Below are positions 1-13,022 of a DNA stretch of 60,748 nt, piece after piece. The notes below the pieces were generated by a model. The model searched no databases, was not told the origin of the DNA, and was given only the letters and a program-made list of their open reading frames with translations. The DNA lies in NCBI GenBank assembly GCA_033085395.1, contig JANQBS010000235.1, forward strand, positions 1 to 60,748. The letters run 5' to 3'. Numbering within the stretch: the stretch's first letter is position 1; the number at the start of each line of letters is the position of its first letter. The stretch comes from Xanthoparmelia taractica (lineage: Eukaryota; Ascomycota; Lecanoromycetes; Lecanorales; Parmeliaceae). A program made the translations under genes and the position numbers.

Positions 1-75
1 TATAATTTTTAAAAAAAAGTTGAAAAAAAGTTGAAAACGACTATGTTCAACAGATACCACACCTTTCCGACCCGT
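1..75 (-). mobile_element. Half of a short TIR element (MITE) cut by the window edge
   Basis: This is the reverse complement of 29548-29621, differing by one extra A in a poly-A run. It ends at the terminal inverted repeat ...CCTTTCCGACCCGT at position 75. The rest of the element lies outside the window. The flank from 76 (AACTATAATA) would be one copy of the 10-bp target duplication, but its partner is not visible. Membership of the family is seen directly; the class is inferred from the complete copy at 29548-29820. Confidence 0.8.
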
Positions 76-1194
76 AACTATAATAACTCTATTTTCGTAA
101 TAGATTGCTATCGTAATAAATTAAGCTCTTCTAGACTAGAAAAAATAAAGTTATCGACGATATTATCTTTTTAATTAATTATAAGATTATTTATATATAA
201 GATCGAACTTAGCTTAACGAAGAAGAAATTAGAGCTCTCTTTGAAGAAGATAGTGAATTTATCTATTTTAAAGATTCGCGCTCTCTTATTTAAGTATATC
301 TCGCTTAAATTATCGATTAATCGAGATTTAAATAGAGATTATTTTATATTATATAAGTATTAAGCGTTAAGTGAGATATTAATAGAGATCGACTTAATCT
401 TTATATCGAATTAATAAAGCTAACGCTTTAAGATAGTAGTAATTTTATTTAATATCTATATAGTTACTAAATTAAAGATAATATCTATTTTCTTAGACTC
501 GAGTATATCGTATATAATCTAAGCTCTTTTTATTATTACGATAAAGTTATATTCTAAGATCTAATTTTCGTATAATAAACTTACTCTTAGCTCCTAATTT
601 TTATATTTAAAGTCTTAATATTTATTAGAATTAGAGAAAATTCCTTTGCTACTTCTTCGTTTTTATATATTTAATAGACTTCGAAGACTATTTAAAAGCG
701 TAGTAGATTATTCTCGCTTCTTATCTTTTCTATTTAATTCTTATTAATATAATTAATATATAAGTTTTTAATAAAGAATATAGTAGAATATAATCTCGCT
801 CTTTTCGCGTCGCTTATTTTCGAGCTCAAGATCTTAATTACTTATCTATTATTTAAATTTATTCTCTTTAAAGAATAAAGCGATTTATAATCTTTAAATA
901 ATTTTATAATAGTAATAAGCTCGTCTTAGTAATATTATTCGTTTTAAAATAATTCTTATCTTTAGCGTTTACTAGATATAAATTCTATTTCGAGAGATAC
1001 GATAACGATAGACTATCTGCTAATTCTCTTACATAGATTATTTATATATTATCTATCGTCTTTATTTCTAGAATTAATTAACGTAAAAGATATATCGAAG
1101 TATTCTTAATTTAAGTGTAATTATAACGTTTAATAAATTAAATATAATAATATTTTACGACGAATAAGCGTGAATAACTTAAAGAAAGTAATGA
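76..1194. other. RIP-degraded DNA, unassigned
   Basis: Very A+T-rich sequence with no open frame of useful length. Reading TAA/TAG as former Gln codons lengthens plus-strand frames, and the stretch runs into the heptad-type repeat at 1195-1440, so it is probably the body of a decayed coding sequence. I could not recognise a family. No LTR, TIR or RNA gene was seen. Confidence 0.5.
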
Positions 1195-1440
1195 ATAAAG
1201 ATAAAGTTATAATAAGTAAGAAGTTAAAATAATAAAGTTATAAGAAGAGAATCGAGTTATAATTAATAAGATAGATTATAAGAAGCGTATATAATATAAG
1301 TTAAGATATAAGAAGTAAGATAAATTATAAGAAATAGTAAGTTATTAGAAGCGAGATACGTTATAAGAATTAAGATAAGTTATAAGAAGTATAAATTAAG
1401 TTATAAGAAGATAAATATAAGTTATAATTTATAAGTTATA
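1195..1440 (+). repeat. Degenerate ~21-bp tandem repeat, probably decayed coiled-coil heptads
   Basis: A unit resembling AAGTTATAAGAAG plus about 8 variable bases recurs many times with a spacing near 21 bp. Read in the plus-strand frame Lys-Leu-stop-Glu..., with the stop taken as a RIP-mutated CAA, each unit becomes Lys/Glu-Leu-Gln-Glu-x-x-x. This is a seven-residue period typical of a coiled coil. The repeat is seen directly; its coding origin is inferred. The spacing is irregular, so some units have indels. Confidence 0.6.
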
Positions 1441-2650
1441 TATTACATAAAGTTAGTAAATTTTATTAATAAATTTTAAATAATAATATTATTAGAATTA
1501 ACAATATTATATAGTAATTCTCTAATAATTATAAAGCTATCGATAGTAGCTTTCGCTTTCTTTATCGTCTAGCTTAACGACGCCTTACTAGCTATTGCAG
1601 TCTAACACTATAACGGAGCGGCGAAGCGATAGCGTTGAAGTTGGTTGCGAAAGTCGTAAATATATTAATCGTAGCGGGAGTCGTGAATATAATAAGCTTT
1701 GATTAAGACCTGGCCGATTCTTACGTTATAGTTCTTCGAGGTCTCTTTCGAATTTCTTAATCTTATCTAGAGCGTCTTAAAGATTATTAATAAAGTATTA
1801 TATATTATATTACTCTTTTCAATCGCTTTATTTTATTAGACAATACGTCTTTTCTCGAATTATCTTTTTATCGAGTAATCTATCGATAATATATTCGTTA
1901 GCTTTCTTCTATCTCTCTATTAAAACGAGTAATAACTTATAATTACAAGTTCTATTAAAAGAATCTTTCTTATTTAAGTAGAGCTTTAGCTATATTATTA
2001 ATATAATCGAATATATCTTTATAATAGACGATAATTTTAATTCGTACGTAAGATAACTTACTCGACGTTTAATAATAAAAGATTCGATATATTAAATAAA
2101 AAGCTTTTTATTAAGTAGCTCGAGCACGAAGTATTTATCGTATAAGCGTAGATATGCTTTCTTTCTCAAAGAAAGATTAATATAACGCGTATCGTAATAA
2201 TATTTTGCTATTATGTTAACCTAAGTAATAAACTTCTCGATCTCTTCTCACCTTATTATTCGAAGCTAAGAGAAGTCTTTTAAAACAAGATTAACTAATA
2301 ATCTTAAGACGTTATTAATACGAAATTCATATACGATTTCGTTTAACGTCGCGTTAATAAAAGCATTATATAAGTTATTTAGAATAGTCTATATATAGAG
2401 TAGAATAACGGTGTAATTCTTATTCGAATTTGCGATTACGTAATAACGTAGTGCGATCTTTATCGTTTAATTGATTCGTTCTAATTATTTTTCTATTTAA
2501 AAATAATATATCGTAAAAATTAATATTTTAATATTTAATTTAATAAATAGTGTCTTTTAGAAGTCTAATATAAACTTATTATCTTAATCGAAGATAATCG
2601 TTTAAGATACTTCTTAGTCGTACTCTATTATCGAAATAAAAAAGACGTCG
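1425..2650 (+). repeat. Repeat R, copy 1 (inverted relative to copy 2 near the right end)
   Basis: About 1.2 kb that aligns with the reverse complement of about 59335-60620. Anchors shared by both copies include the segment around 1555-1750 (TAGCTTAACGACGCC, GGCCGATTCTTAC, CTTCGAGGTCT), the segment near 2118 (CGAGCACGAAGTA) and the block at 2340-2640. The 1600-1740 part is less degraded than its surroundings. Decayed coding potential lies on the minus strand here, with Gln-type stops, but I could not name the protein. No TIR or LTR was found at the ends, so R may be an internal piece of a larger element. Confidence 0.7.
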
Positions 2651-2745
2651 GCTTACTCTATAGTACTTTAAGTATTCTTCTCAAAAATAACTAATAGTTT
2701 CTTACTAAACTTATATATAATAGTAAGAATTATATTATAAGCGTT

Positions 2746-2892
2746 TGTCACGGTTTTTCTATATGCCAATGCCAAAGGCATTTCGGGAAGATCGGGGAAG
2801 CTAGGCTAGTTTCCCAGCAGATTTCTCCGCCCTGCGGCCCTTAGAATTCGACAGACTTTTCAAGAATCAATCCCAAGGCCTTTTCCATGACA
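2746..2892 (+). mobile_element. Solo LTR of the gypsy A/B family
   Basis: Begins TGTCACGG and ends CCATGACA, the same termini as the LTRs of elements A and B. It shares their body, including TGCCAATGCCAAAGGCAT and GCGGCCCTTAGAATTC. It is about 147 bp against 153 and 169 bp in the other copies. No retrotransposon interior adjoins it on either side, so it is a solo LTR. The 5-bp flanks (GCGTT and GATAC) do not match, unlike those of A and B. It keeps many CA/TG sites, in sharp contrast to its surroundings. Confidence 0.85.
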
Positions 2893-5800
2893 GATACTTT
2901 AAGATACGAATTAAATTATTATAGATTAAGTTAAAACGAAGTATCTTAAGCGATATAGTATTATTTAAAGCAAAGATTAATTGAAATTCAAAGCGATCTA
3001 TAATTTAAACTTTAATACGACGTATAAGATTCGCGTTATAATTAATATTTTTAATATATTAAGCTTTATCATAAAGTATTATTTAAGGCTTATTAATATT
3101 AAAATATATAATAATAAAGATTTTTAAAGAATTAGAAAATATAACGTCTCGAGTTTTTAAAATTAGCGCGTAAAGAAATAATTAACTTAATAAATTAGAA
3201 GATAATCATTATAATCTTTACTTAAATAATTTATTTGAGATAAATTAAAGTTTATTATTCTAAAAAAAAACTTATTAATTCTTTTAATAAAGATATTTAC
3301 GAGTAATTAAAAAAGCTAATAATATTTATAAGTTTTCTAATCTTTAATCTCATTATTAATTTAATATTACTTTCTTTCTTCATCTTATTAATTCTTTAGA
3401 ATATTAATAAACTTATAATAACTTTAGCGAGAATACTTTAATAATAAAATTCTCTAATGCTCTTTAAAGATTCTATTTGAGATTTATAATAGCGTTATAA
3501 TATAATCGTTTAAGAATAATAATAAGTTATACTTTCTTATATTTATTAAGCGTCTTCTAAATATCGATATAACGCTAATTTATATCTTTCGCATTATAAA
3601 TCTAATTATTAAAAAAAAAAATAAGATATTTAAATTAATAAAAAAGTTATATATTCGATTTAAAAGAATAAAAAGTATAATTATTATTTAATATTAAATA
3701 ACTTATAAAGTCTTAATAAAAAGATTCTAAATAAAAAGATTTAAAGAGAGATATTTTACTTATAAATTCATAATTATAAGAGAAATAAAAATAACGATAC
3801 GAATAAAGAAATAAAAAATAAGATAGCTTAAATACGTAGCGAATAAGAAAATTAAGAAAAGAGAAAGAAGAAAATAGATTAATATTAAATAGAAGATTTA
3901 AATCCCCTAAATCGTTAAAATAAATAATATAATCCGACTTCGTGTCTAACTATTTAACTTCGATTATTCAACTCGTATATTCGAATTAGAATTCTAAATA
4001 GAATATTCAAATCTTGGACTATTCGACTCGCTCGTCTATAGATCGACTCGCGATATCTAATTCTAAAATAGAATACTTCATATCATAACATTTAAAGTCT
4101 GTTTATTATAATCTATTTTCTATAACGTGTTCTTCTCTACGATTACTCTATCTTTTTCTAAATCTTTTAATATAATAAATCTTAATAATAAAACGTGTAT
4201 CTCTATAAATTAGCGTCGCGTTATCTTTATCTATCTTATTTAAAACGTTCTACGTTAATATTAATTTTAAAATTTAAACGATATTAATTATTTAGCGCGA
4301 CTTAATAATAGAAGAGTTTAATTATAAAGAGATTCGCTTATTTCTAAAGTAAGAGAAAAAAAAAAATTTAATTAATAGCGCGCTTAGAATATCTTATAAT
4401 TAAACGAAGCTCGGCGAAGCCTTAAAGAAATTAAAAAACGTCTTTCTAAAGATCTTTATATCTAATATTTTAAGAAAATAATTAAATAATTATAAATAGA
4501 GTATAGCTATAAAGATTAACTACACGTATATATATATCTATAAACGTAGGTGACTAAGCGAACGATCTATCTCTATCGAGAATATCGATCTTATAATATA
4601 ATTATATATCTTCGATCGAGCTAGTTTCTATATATAATTAAAGAGAATTATAATCGATACGCTAATATCTTCTCTTAATATTATTAAGGCTTAAAGATTA
4701 CTTTATATCGCGATAAATAATATTAATTTAAATATATTTAGGAACGTATTGAAAGAAGATAAAGTATATAACGCTATAATAAATTAAATAATATATTATA
4801 TCGATAATAAAGATATTAAGATTAATTATTCTCGAAAGTTTAAGATAATCGCGCTATTGATATACGAGCGAGATTAGAATTTTATATTTTTTATAATTAA
4901 AGAATATTAGACGAGTAAATACATAATTTTCTTAAAAACTTACTATTATTTATACGCTAAAAGATTAATCGTCTAAAGATTAATTATTTTAAGTAAATAA
5001 AAGAGTGACGAAGATAAGAAGAATACGCAAAGCGATATAATTGCTCGAATCGATCGTTCTCGCTAATAGCGAAAGAATATAAAGTAGGAATATACTTATA
5101 TATAGAAAATAATTAAACGTTTATACTATAATTATTATATTTCTCTTTTATTTAATTAGTTTCAAAAAATTCTACGATATAGAGAGACTTATTTTATTAA
5201 AATAATCTATAATCTTTATCTTCTCTAAATATCTCGCTACACTTTCGACGATATAAAACTTTTAACTTTTAGCTATTTAACGCCTTACCTCGTTTAATAG
5301 TATTAGACTTTAATAATTTATAGAAAATACGTTAATATAGATTTTCTTTATAAAATATATTTTAATAGAATTCGATTAAGAAAAATACGCGATTAATATT
5401 AAATAGAAAGAGATAATAAGAGAAGCGCTAAAGCTAATATTTAATCTTCACGTCTTATTAATAAAGATTATAAAAAGACGATATTAAATATAATAGATAT
5501 ATATTATTATATATAAAATAATATCGAGTTATTAAAAAGAATTACACGTTATCTCTAATACTTATAAAGTTTATAATAATATCTTCTTTAATAATTACAT
5601 AAATTGTAGCTTTTTAAACGACGTTATCTAAGAATCGAAAGATATTATTAACGTAACGAAGTAACTATTATCGATAAATATTTATATTAAAAGATCTATA
5701 AATACTTATATTTAAAGATATATTACTTATAAAATATATTTAAGAATAAAAAAATGAAAATAAAAGCGAGGTTCAATATGAGATAATAATTAACTCGACG

Positions 5801-7265
5801 TTATATATTAATTGAGAATTAATTTAATTCGAATAGAGAGATTAAGTTAAATAAGAAGTCTAATTTAAATAGAAATTAAATATAAATTTATCTTAATAAA
5901 TTAAAAACGCGTTAATTAATAACGTCTCTTTTTAAGTTAATAATTTCTCTTTATTCTTTTATTTATTTATCTATATTTACTTTTCTCTTTTTATTTATTA
6001 TTATTTTTAACTTTAAATATCAACTTTATTTTAATTTCGAGCAATAATAGAGAATTAATAACACTTTATATTTTATTTAATAAGTTAACTACGTCGAAAT
6101 TATAAAGATTATAAAAAAAATTAGCGTATAACGCGAGAAAAAGAGTAATAATAAAAAGAATTAAAGAGACTAGAAAGAAAAGAGAAGCCAAGAAAATAAA
6201 AAATAAAAAATTATAGCCTACTAATTCGCGAAGACGTTATTAATTATATATTATTATAAGGCGAATAAGATAGAATAGATTAAATAGAGAAAAAGACGAG
6301 TCGAAGAATATAAATAATAGATAAATCTTAGCTTTCTTAAATGCTATAAGATATATAAGTCTAAGAAGAGTATATATATAATATATAATATATATAGATA
6401 AAGAACTCTTAGATGACTTTATTAGTTTATAGAAGACGAAGAAGTTATTAATAATTATAATTACTATACGCGACGAAGCTCTTCTTAACCTTAACGATAA
6501 TCTCTTAAATTAATATACTATTATAGATATTAAAAAAGATCTTTCTTTTTAAGGCGAAGACGTGATTCGTAATCTTTATATATTCTATTTAATTAATATC
6601 TTAATAGAATAGAACTAAAAAGCTCTTATTCGAATCTCGATTAATTATAGAAATTATAAAACCTAGAACGAAAATTAATAACATTAATTATTAGTCGATT
6701 AGTTTTATATTTAAATAATTTTAATATAATCTAGCTAATACGAAATATAGAACTTAGAATAATTCTCGTTAACGATAAAGAATTAAAATTAATAAAATAA
6801 GATAAGAATATATAATATAACTAAACACCTAGATCGTTAGAGAACTTATAAAGTATAATGTACTTATCGATTGTTAATAGATAATCGATTGAGTCGCTCT
6901 CGATAAATAGCAAAAAGAATATTATAATAATTACTTAATATACTTATATAATAATAATATTAAATATATATTAAGTCGAGATAGAAAATAGCTTATCGAG
7001 TGAAATCGTCTCTAAATTAATAAAGTTATAGCGTCTTTTATAAGACTTCGATATAGATATAAATAAATATTCTAAGTATAGTAAAATAATAAATTAAATA
7101 ATTATAGATAATTTTATATTAAAAAGTATTATACGAAAAAGAATTATTAAATATTATTTTAACGAAATCGCGTTACGAGTATATAATATATTTTAGTCTC
7201 TCGCCGAGACGCTTATTAATTAAGATCGAGAAATTTAAAGCTTCGTTATTATCTTTAATAATATT
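2893..7265. other. RIP-degraded DNA, unassigned (about 4.4 kb)
   Basis: Extremely A+T-rich, with short frames only. Two stretches (about 4400-5100 and 6400-7260) give longer plus-strand frames if TAA/TAG are read as Gln, suggesting decayed coding DNA, but I could not identify a transposase, reverse transcriptase or other domain. Around 3950-4080 there is a slightly less degraded patch with short repeated motifs such as ATTCTAAATAGAATA. No RNA gene or clear terminal repeat was seen. Confidence 0.45.
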
Positions 7266-7275
7266 AAATAATATT
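7266..7275. repeat. Left target-site duplication of the 1.1-kb TIR element
   Basis: AAATAATATT, matching 9 of 10 bases with AAATAATATA at 8374-8383 immediately outside the opposite TIR. Confidence 0.75.
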
Positions 7276-8373
7276 ACGAGTCGAAAAGGTCTGGGATGGT
7301 CTGGGATATGGGGTGTCGATACCATACCATGATATAGTATGGTATTGAGACCATATCATTTAATTTTTATGGGATGGTCTGGGAGACGTGCTGATATCAT
7401 GAAATGGTCTGGGAAATTTCTAATATATGCAGGGGTATGGGAAATATACTATATATAGAAGAAGTTACTCTATATAGAATCATGCGAACGTATTCTAGCC
7501 ATTATTCTAGCCATCACTCCACTCCACCATCGCCATTATCATTACTTCACTTCACTATCGCCATCACCACCACTTCACTTTGCCATCACGTTATTGAGCT
7601 GAGCTTGCCATCGCATTTGGCATCGTGTTGCGAAAGGCCTCCGCAATCACCTAGAACTTGACGAGCCATTTCTACTGCTATCAATGCATTTGATTTATTT
7701 AATTATTAGAAGAATTGCTAGCACGCTAACTACAATAGCAATCTACTATCTATTCTACGATAGCAAATTCCTTCTTTCTCCCTTCGCATCATGAAAAGGA
7801 TTTGCGATCGTTCTTTATAATTACATATTCTTAGTCATTAAAGTTACACGCTTCGTATAAATAGCATAAAGATTAACATCTTCGAACATGTAACAAAGGA
7901 AAGCTTTCGCCGACTCATGAATGGCCTTAATGGCCGACCTAGAAAAACGTATCCCCTCCATATGTGTTACCGCGAAATTCAAGAAAATAATGTATTGTAG
8001 TTATTATTCTAGCCATCACTTATTAGAATAGCTATATTTACTTAGCGAGATTAAATCAGAAGGGAGTTTATCTTAATATCACTTATTAAGTGCCGAAGTT
8101 TAATAATTACTTAAGCTAATTTCGCCCTAACTTGTATATTAACCTGGAATTTTCTTATCTTATTCGCCACCTAATATAAGAAATAATCTACATTATGAGA
8201 TACCCCTGCATATACTAGAAATTTCCCAGATCATTCCATGATATTAGTAATTTTTTATTTCATATCTTTATAAGTGATCTAATATAGACCCCTTATAATA
8301 CCCTCCCATAGTATAATATAATACGATATAATATGAAATATCCCATCAAATATACTAGATCTTTCTGGCTCGT
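7276..8373. mobile_element. 1.1-kb non-autonomous TIR element (Mutator-like by TSD length)
   Basis: The element is bounded by imperfect inverted repeats of roughly 165-180 bp. The outer ends are ACGAGTCGAAAAGG on the left and, reverse complemented, ACGAGCCAGAAAGA on the right. The inner ends match closely: CTGGGAAATTTCTA and ATGCAGGGGTAT on both arms. A near-perfect 10-bp target duplication flanks it. GGTCTGGGA recurs in the left arm. The centre is less A+T-rich than the surroundings and contains repeats of TTATTCTAGCCATCAC (near 7500 and 8005). An 85-codon open frame at 7404-7661 is low-complexity His/Ser/Thr and is not believable as a transposase. The terminus resembles that of the 273-bp element at 29548-29820, so they may be one family. 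TSDs of 9-11 bp are typical of Mutator-like elements; that assignment is inference. Confidence 0.75.
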
Positions 8374-8383
8374 AAATAATATA
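8374..8383. repeat. Right target-site duplication of the 1.1-kb TIR element
   Basis: AAATAATATA directly after the right TIR end ...CTCGT, pairing with 7266-7275 with one mismatch. Confidence 0.75.
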
Positions 8384-10282
8384 TTATCGATAAATTAGAA
8401 TAAAGAAAGATATCTAATCGATACTTTAGAAGATAACTCGAATAACGATAATTATTAAATCGCGTTATAAGATAATATAACACGATTAGAGACACGCGAG
8501 TATATGATTAAAAAAGAATATATTAACGTATTCGAGACGATAAGAGTTATTTTATTTATAAGAATTATAACTAGCGAAGATCTTGAAGATCTAAGTCTTC
8601 TAGAGCTAAGTTCTTAATTAAAATATTGTATAAATACGTTTAATCGAATAATAATTAAAATATAAAGAGATTAAAGATGAAAATTTTATAAAAATACTGG
8701 ATTTATACGAGATATTAATAATAAACCTATAATTATAGAGACGAGAAAGATATTAAAATTCTTAATTAATTATTATTTTTAAAACTTCGAGATTTTTTAA
8801 ACGAGAATATAGCTTTTCGATTATTTAGACGATTTTCGTTCGTTTTTAATAAAGAAGATTTAAAAGATTCTTTAATCTTATCTTAAAAGCTATATAATAT
8901 CGTTACTCGAAGCTCTAAAAACGATTATTAGGGACTTATTAATAGATCTTCGATTTACGCGCCGATATTTAGAGAATATATAAAATATAATATATTTTAT
9001 AAAGCTTAGATTAATTAATTATAACTAATTATTTTCAGAATAAGAGACGCTTTCTATCTTAATTAATATTTATATTATTATATTAAATCTTCTTTTATAG
9101 CGAAAGAGTATCTCTCGAATTTAAATAAAGAAGTAGATATCTTTAATTATCTCTATTCGACGATATTATAATTCTTATAATAATCGCTCTTTAATATATT
9201 CTAAAGGATTATACTTCTAAGTTTCTTTATATTAAAAAATAGAATAAAAAAATCGAAGATAAGCTCTTTATTATTACTTTATTATTTATAAAATAATAAC
9301 TCTTCTTAGAAATATATACATATATTAAAAAAGTCTAGCGAGATCTAAATCAACGAAAAAGACGTATTATATATTATCTAATATGATAGCGTATATTAAA
9401 GATATACTCTAGAATAATAAAAAAGATATAGATATTCTCTAATTTAAATAATTTATATAAAAATTTACTAAATAATATTATCGACGAATCGAGCTTCGTA
9501 AGCGCCTTAAGAAAAGTTATAAGATTCGATAATATTAAATCACTCGATAAGTCGAATTTAAGCTTTATAAAAGATAATAAGAGTTAAAGAGATACTCGAT
9601 ACGTAAAATAACTATATAGAAAGAAATTGATTTAATAAGCGATAATTAGAACTTAGATCTCTCTAATAATATATTTCGCGTTACGATAAATAGAGAGAAT
9701 AGATAAAAAAGAATAAGCTTTAATCTATTATTAATAACTTTATTATAGCGAATAAGAAAAGAAGCGAAATACGAAGATAATAAGTATCTATAAATTAATA
9801 AAGTTATATTAAATAAAAAGAAAAAATATTAAGAGTATATAATATAGTAAATAAAATAGAAAAAGAAGATCTCTTTAATTACTAAATTAATTAAATAAAA
9901 ATTAATAAAGTAATAAGCACTGCTTTGAAGCTATATATATATATAGTAATTAAAAGTCACTTATACAAGCGATCGTGAATATAAAATTATTAATATTTCT
10001 ATAAGCTATCGCAGTAGATTATAAATAAAAGACTTTCGTATATATCTAGGAATTCTTATTTCGGTTCGATTCGGATATTCTATAGATAATATAAAAATTA
10101 ATAATAACGTTTAACTCAAATAATCTATAATAGTTATAGTAATCTTAAGTTTATTAATATATATAAATCTTGTAAATCTTTAAGATAATAATCGACTCGA
10201 ATATCGTGAAGAATTTACATAATTCGTAAAACGTAATCGACTCGAATAATAGTTATTTAAATTTACTAATTATACAGTCTAT
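8384..10282 (+). pseudogene. Decayed coding region of unknown family
   Basis: Reading plus-strand TAA/TAG as RIP-mutated Gln codons gives longer frames through much of 8650-9900. Its last part (about 9450-9900) is rich in Lys, Arg, Glu and Gln. The stretch was probably continuous with about 6400-7260 before the 1.1-kb TIR element inserted. I compared it mentally with common fungal transposases and with DUF3435 tyrosine recombinases and could not make a convincing match. About 10030-10280 has no coding signal but contains near-repeats of AATCGACTCGAATA. Confidence 0.4.
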
Positions 10283-10395
10283 AAAAGTTGATTACTAAAC
10301 TTACGAAAAGGATTAAATATAGGCGGATAAGGCTGAATATACTTAATCGTGCTAATCGTGCGGACCCGGCGAAATTCGTGCGGAAATCAACTTTT
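10283..10395. mobile_element. Possible 113-bp mini TIR element
   Basis: The stretch starts AAAAGTTGATT and ends AATCAACTTTT, an 11-bp perfect inverted repeat, with TA close outside both ends. Its right part is much less degraded than its flanks and is shared with 41717-41808. Because the shared segment continues about 14 bases beyond the right TIR, the TIR may not be the true boundary. Confidence 0.4.
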
Positions 10396-10409
10396 TAGAT
10401 TTGCAGATA
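10317..10409 (+). repeat. Dispersed ~93-bp repeat, copy 1
   Basis: Direct copy of 41717-41808. Shared landmarks are ATATAGGCGGATAAGGCT, GTGCTAATCGTGCG, TTCGTGCGGAAAT and AGATTTGCAGATA. It is higher in G+C than its surroundings in both places. Confidence 0.75.
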
Positions 10410-13017
10410 TTTCTAAATTAAATAAATATATTTATAGTTTTAAATAACTTTATAATAATTTACTTAATTACTTATATTATTTGTTTTTATTACTTTTTTA
10501 AGAACTCAATTATTAAGAAATATAATATATTCTTATCTAATCGAAGACGCTTCGTTAATAAATTTATTAACGCTTCTTTTAAATTAAGAAGATTTATATT
10601 AATTAATATTTTAATATCTAATTTCTTAATTAAGTAAAGATCTCGATTAATCTTAATTATAATAAATATCTCTATCGCTTCTTCTTTTAGAAAGATATTA
10701 ATCTTTATATACTCGAAGCTAATATATATAATACTTTTAATTTCGGGTATAATAATAGACTTTTAAATATAAAGAATCTTTATAATTAAATGTTTAAAAA
10801 GATACTATATTTTATTTTGGATAGATATGGTGTAATAAATATCTATCTCTACGTTAAAAAAGTTCGACTTCTTCTTAATATGTATACGCACTATAATATA
10901 TTTTTAAGAATAAAATTTATAATTTTTCTCGGTAATAGCGAATAATTAAGTAGCTATAATTAAACGCTTTTATAAATTATTAACGCTACGCGACGCTATC
11001 TAAAACGTTATCGATTCTTTCTATTTATTACGATAAGTATATCTATATTAATAAAGCTTATTATTAAAGTAATAAAAACTTCGTAACAACGATAAATAAA
11101 CTTCTTTTATATAATAAAGTAAGCGTTAATATAATTTTTTTAAGATTCTTTATTTAATTAATTCGTAGCTATCTAATTAATAAGACGATTTATTCTTATC
11201 TTTAAAAAGATTCTTTAAAGTCTAATTATTAATTTCGAGAGTATTTATTTTATTCTTTTTATTTTTATCTTTAAAATAGATAAACTAATAATATATTAAA
11301 TACTTATTTTAATAAGATTAAAATAATCGATTATTTTAATTATTATTGATAAATCGATATAACTATCGATAGAAATAATTATTACTATATCTAAGAAGAA
11401 TCTAACGCGTTTATAATCTCTATCGCTATCTATAAACGAGGCTATTAAGATAATAAAGATAATAATTTATTTTAAGACTAATAAATAAAATAGGTATTTT
11501 ACGATAAATAAGAACTTTAAAAGATATAAAATAAGAATTAATATAATCGAGTATAATAAAATTATTAATTAAAATTTAATACTTACTATTATAATTATTA
11601 AGAGCGAGATTAATATTAATTATATCTATTATAAGACTTATTATTATAGAGTTAGGATTATGATCGCTAATTGCCATAAGTTTCCTATTAAATCCTTTTC
11701 TTTTCTTTAATCTCTTTTAAGAATCTATTTAGCGTAATCTACTTCGTAGACTAATTAATATCTCGCTTTAATAATAAGTTGAGATTATATTAAACTTATA
11801 TTAATTATTAAAAGATAATGTTAAAATTGACGTTCTTTACGTAATTAATTATAATTTAAATATAATTAAATAATTTTTTATTAAAGCTAATATCGAAGAT
11901 ATTAAAGCGTTTATTAATTAGCGCGATAAGAGCGATAAAATAATTAATTTAAAGCGTATCTATAATATTAAAAACTATTATTTATCTATTTATCGTAGCG
12001 CTAATCTCTTAAGCTTATTAAGCTCTCTTATATATTAAATAAGAATAATATCGCGAAGATATATATTTAAGTTAATGCGTATTAACTTCTTTCTCTTTAT
12101 TAAAATTATATTCTTTATTTATTTTATAAAAAGATATATATTATAATAATATATATTCTTATCTTTTTTAATTATAAGATCGATATCTATTAATAAAGCT
12201 AGATATAAGTTAAAGAAGTTAACTTCTTTTAATCGCTATTATAATATAGCGTTATTATTATTATTAAACGAATCTTAAGAATCTTATAAGTCTACTTATT
12301 TAATTAATTTAATAGAATCGACGATAAGAGTATTAAATGTTTAACGAAGTTTCGCTCGCTTGGCCTCTATGAAACTAATATTAATTATATTAATCTATTT
12401 TCGTGAGTCTGCGAGATTATAATAAATAGTCTTTTACGTTATAATATTAAATATCGTAAATAATAAATTAAAAGATAAAAATTACTTTAAGAAAATAAAT
12501 AATATAATAATAAATAAAAGCTACGACGAATTTGTAATCACTAATAAGAGAGATATTTAAAAAAAAGTCGAGATTAATAATAAGATTAACGTATAATTAG
12601 TAGAGAGTAATAATACGAGTGCACGTAATTAACGAGTAACTTCTTTAAATCGTAATATTAATCGCCTAAAGCTTAACTTATTAATTATTTATAATAAGAA
12701 ATATTTCGACTTATCGAGAGAAATTGATCTATCTTAACGAATCTTTAGAATATTAATATTAATATTTAATCAACGAGTTAAATATTTCTTTATCTATCTA
12801 TAATATTATCGAATTAAATATTCGATAGTTTTTCTTATCTATTATTCAAGAATACTAAGATATTTATAACTTATTCGATTAATTTCTTAAATTATAGAAT
12901 AAATATTGTTATAATCGATTCTAGAAAAATAATAACGTTTTTAACTTATAAAGCGTATCTAATAATATCTATTAAAATAATTATAAGAGCTTTTTCGACT
13001 CTTTAAAAATATATAAT

Positions 13018-13022
13018 ATAAG
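13018..13022. repeat. Target-site duplication of element B (left)
   Basis: ATAAG, identical to 27217-27221 on the other side of element B. Confidence 0.9.

Noticed and set aside
7404..7661. 85-codon plus-strand open frame
   Set aside because: Low-complexity His/Ser/Thr/Pro translation inside the TIR element, arising from CCATCACCACC-type repeats; no domain and not a plausible transposase.
8384..10010. DUF3435 tyrosine recombinase (Starship captain) in the decayed frame
   Set aside because: Considered because the window is a mobile-element mosaic, but the catalytic R...H..R/Y pattern could not be aligned and no cargo or Starship boundary was found.
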